57,454 bases of DNA, from positions 1 to 57,454 of the forward strand of contig JADCJC010000040.1 of the NCBI GenBank assembly GCA_020247395.1. Direction: 5' to 3'. Numbering within the stretch: position 1 is the stretch's first letter; each line of letters begins with the position of its first letter. The position numbers and the translations under genes were made by a program. Source of the stretch: Rhodocyclaceae bacterium (GTDB lineage: Bacteria > Pseudomonadota > Gammaproteobacteria > Burkholderiales > Usitatibacteraceae). The notes under the pieces were generated by a model. That model saw only the letters and a program-made list of their open reading frames with translations, ran no database searches and was not told the DNA's origin. Below, in pieces: positions 57,344-57,454 of the stretch.

Positions 57344-57454
57344 ATTCCCGCCGGCTCCACCACTAAACAACAAAGCCACCCTTGCGGTGGCTTTGTTGTT
57401 TAGGTGAGTCGGTGTGGATGAGACCCCGCCTTCGGGTTCGACTAAGGTCAGTCC
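57344..57454. repeat. Direct repeat, copy 2 (duplicated ssrA 3' end)
   Basis: Second copy, cut by the end of the window. It starts ATTCCCGCCGGCTCCACCA, the exact 3' end of tmRNA, without the rest of an RNA gene before it. The 89 bases between the copies (57255-57343) contain a near-hairpin GCTGG-ATCGC...GCGAT-CCAGC. This is the pattern of an att-type duplication or a tandem array. Confidence 0.9.
57363..57403. terminator. Long perfect hairpin, copy 2
   Basis: Same 18-bp stem and CTTGC loop as at 57163-57203, shifted by 200 bases. Confidence 0.7.

Noticed and set aside
57084-57363. Short minus-strand ORFs over the ssrA 3' end and the repeats
   Set aside because: They are antisense reading of the tmRNA T-arm and the duplicated repeat, a common source of false annotations.

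Overview
The window looks like the core chromosome of a betaproteobacterium (Burkholderiales/Nitrosomonadales/Neisseriales type; species not identifiable by eye). The main evidence is the conserved block gyrA-DUF2059-serC-pheA-hisC-tyrA-aroA-cmk-rpsA-ihfB-lapA-lapB-pyrF-ugd-rfaE-hldD-comEA, with ompA, ubiG, gph and the tmRNA gene ssrA nearby. The genome is moderately GC-rich and compact: most neighbours in an operon overlap by 4 bases (ATGA) or sit a few bases apart.

Region by region. 1-136 is a near-perfect inverted repeat (miniature mobile-element-like). 268-3757 (-) is an operon of a lipoprotein alpha/beta hydrolase and a NatAB-type ABC exporter. 4197-6770 (-) is clpB, with a sigma32-type promoter whose -35 box lies over the ribosome site of the divergent nadC. 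6901-8815 (+) is nadC, mlaA and a small membrane protein. 8855-13300 (-) is alaC, a GNAT gene, hom and thrC (alanine/threonine biosynthesis). 13392-14365 (+) is an Mth938-like protein and a lipocalin. 14444-18666 is a nutrient-stress block: Tat-exported phosphatase phoX behind a Pho box, and divergent fbpA/fbpC ferric-iron uptake genes sharing a Fur box, without a local permease. 18778-28889 (+) is an envelope/efflux block: an unknown exported protein, a NarL-type two-component system, a CzcCBA-like metal RND pump and an overlapping membrane glycosyltransferase. 28886-31555 (-) is a 3'-5' exonuclease, then cysB-cysM. 31965-32516 (+) is an OsmC protein. 32904-51468 (-) is the long housekeeping cluster for LPS heptose, nucleotide, ribosome, aromatic amino acid and serine functions. 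52070-57162 (+) is an OmpA-like protein, an amidohydrolase, ubiG, a DUF1501 Tat protein, a gph-like phosphatase and ssrA.

The right edge is the least ordinary part. The 3' end of ssrA starts a 200-bp-period tandem repeat; the second copy repeats the last 19 nt of tmRNA and runs off the window, which suggests an integration-site scar or the start of an island. Other candidates for new biology are a pair of similar intergenic hairpins (near 14370 and 44808) with one compensatory base change, a ComEA-type DNA-binding domain fused to a histone-H1-like tail, and a Pho/Fur-controlled phosphatase and iron block. No CRISPR array, complete insertion sequence, prophage, rRNA or tRNA gene was seen.
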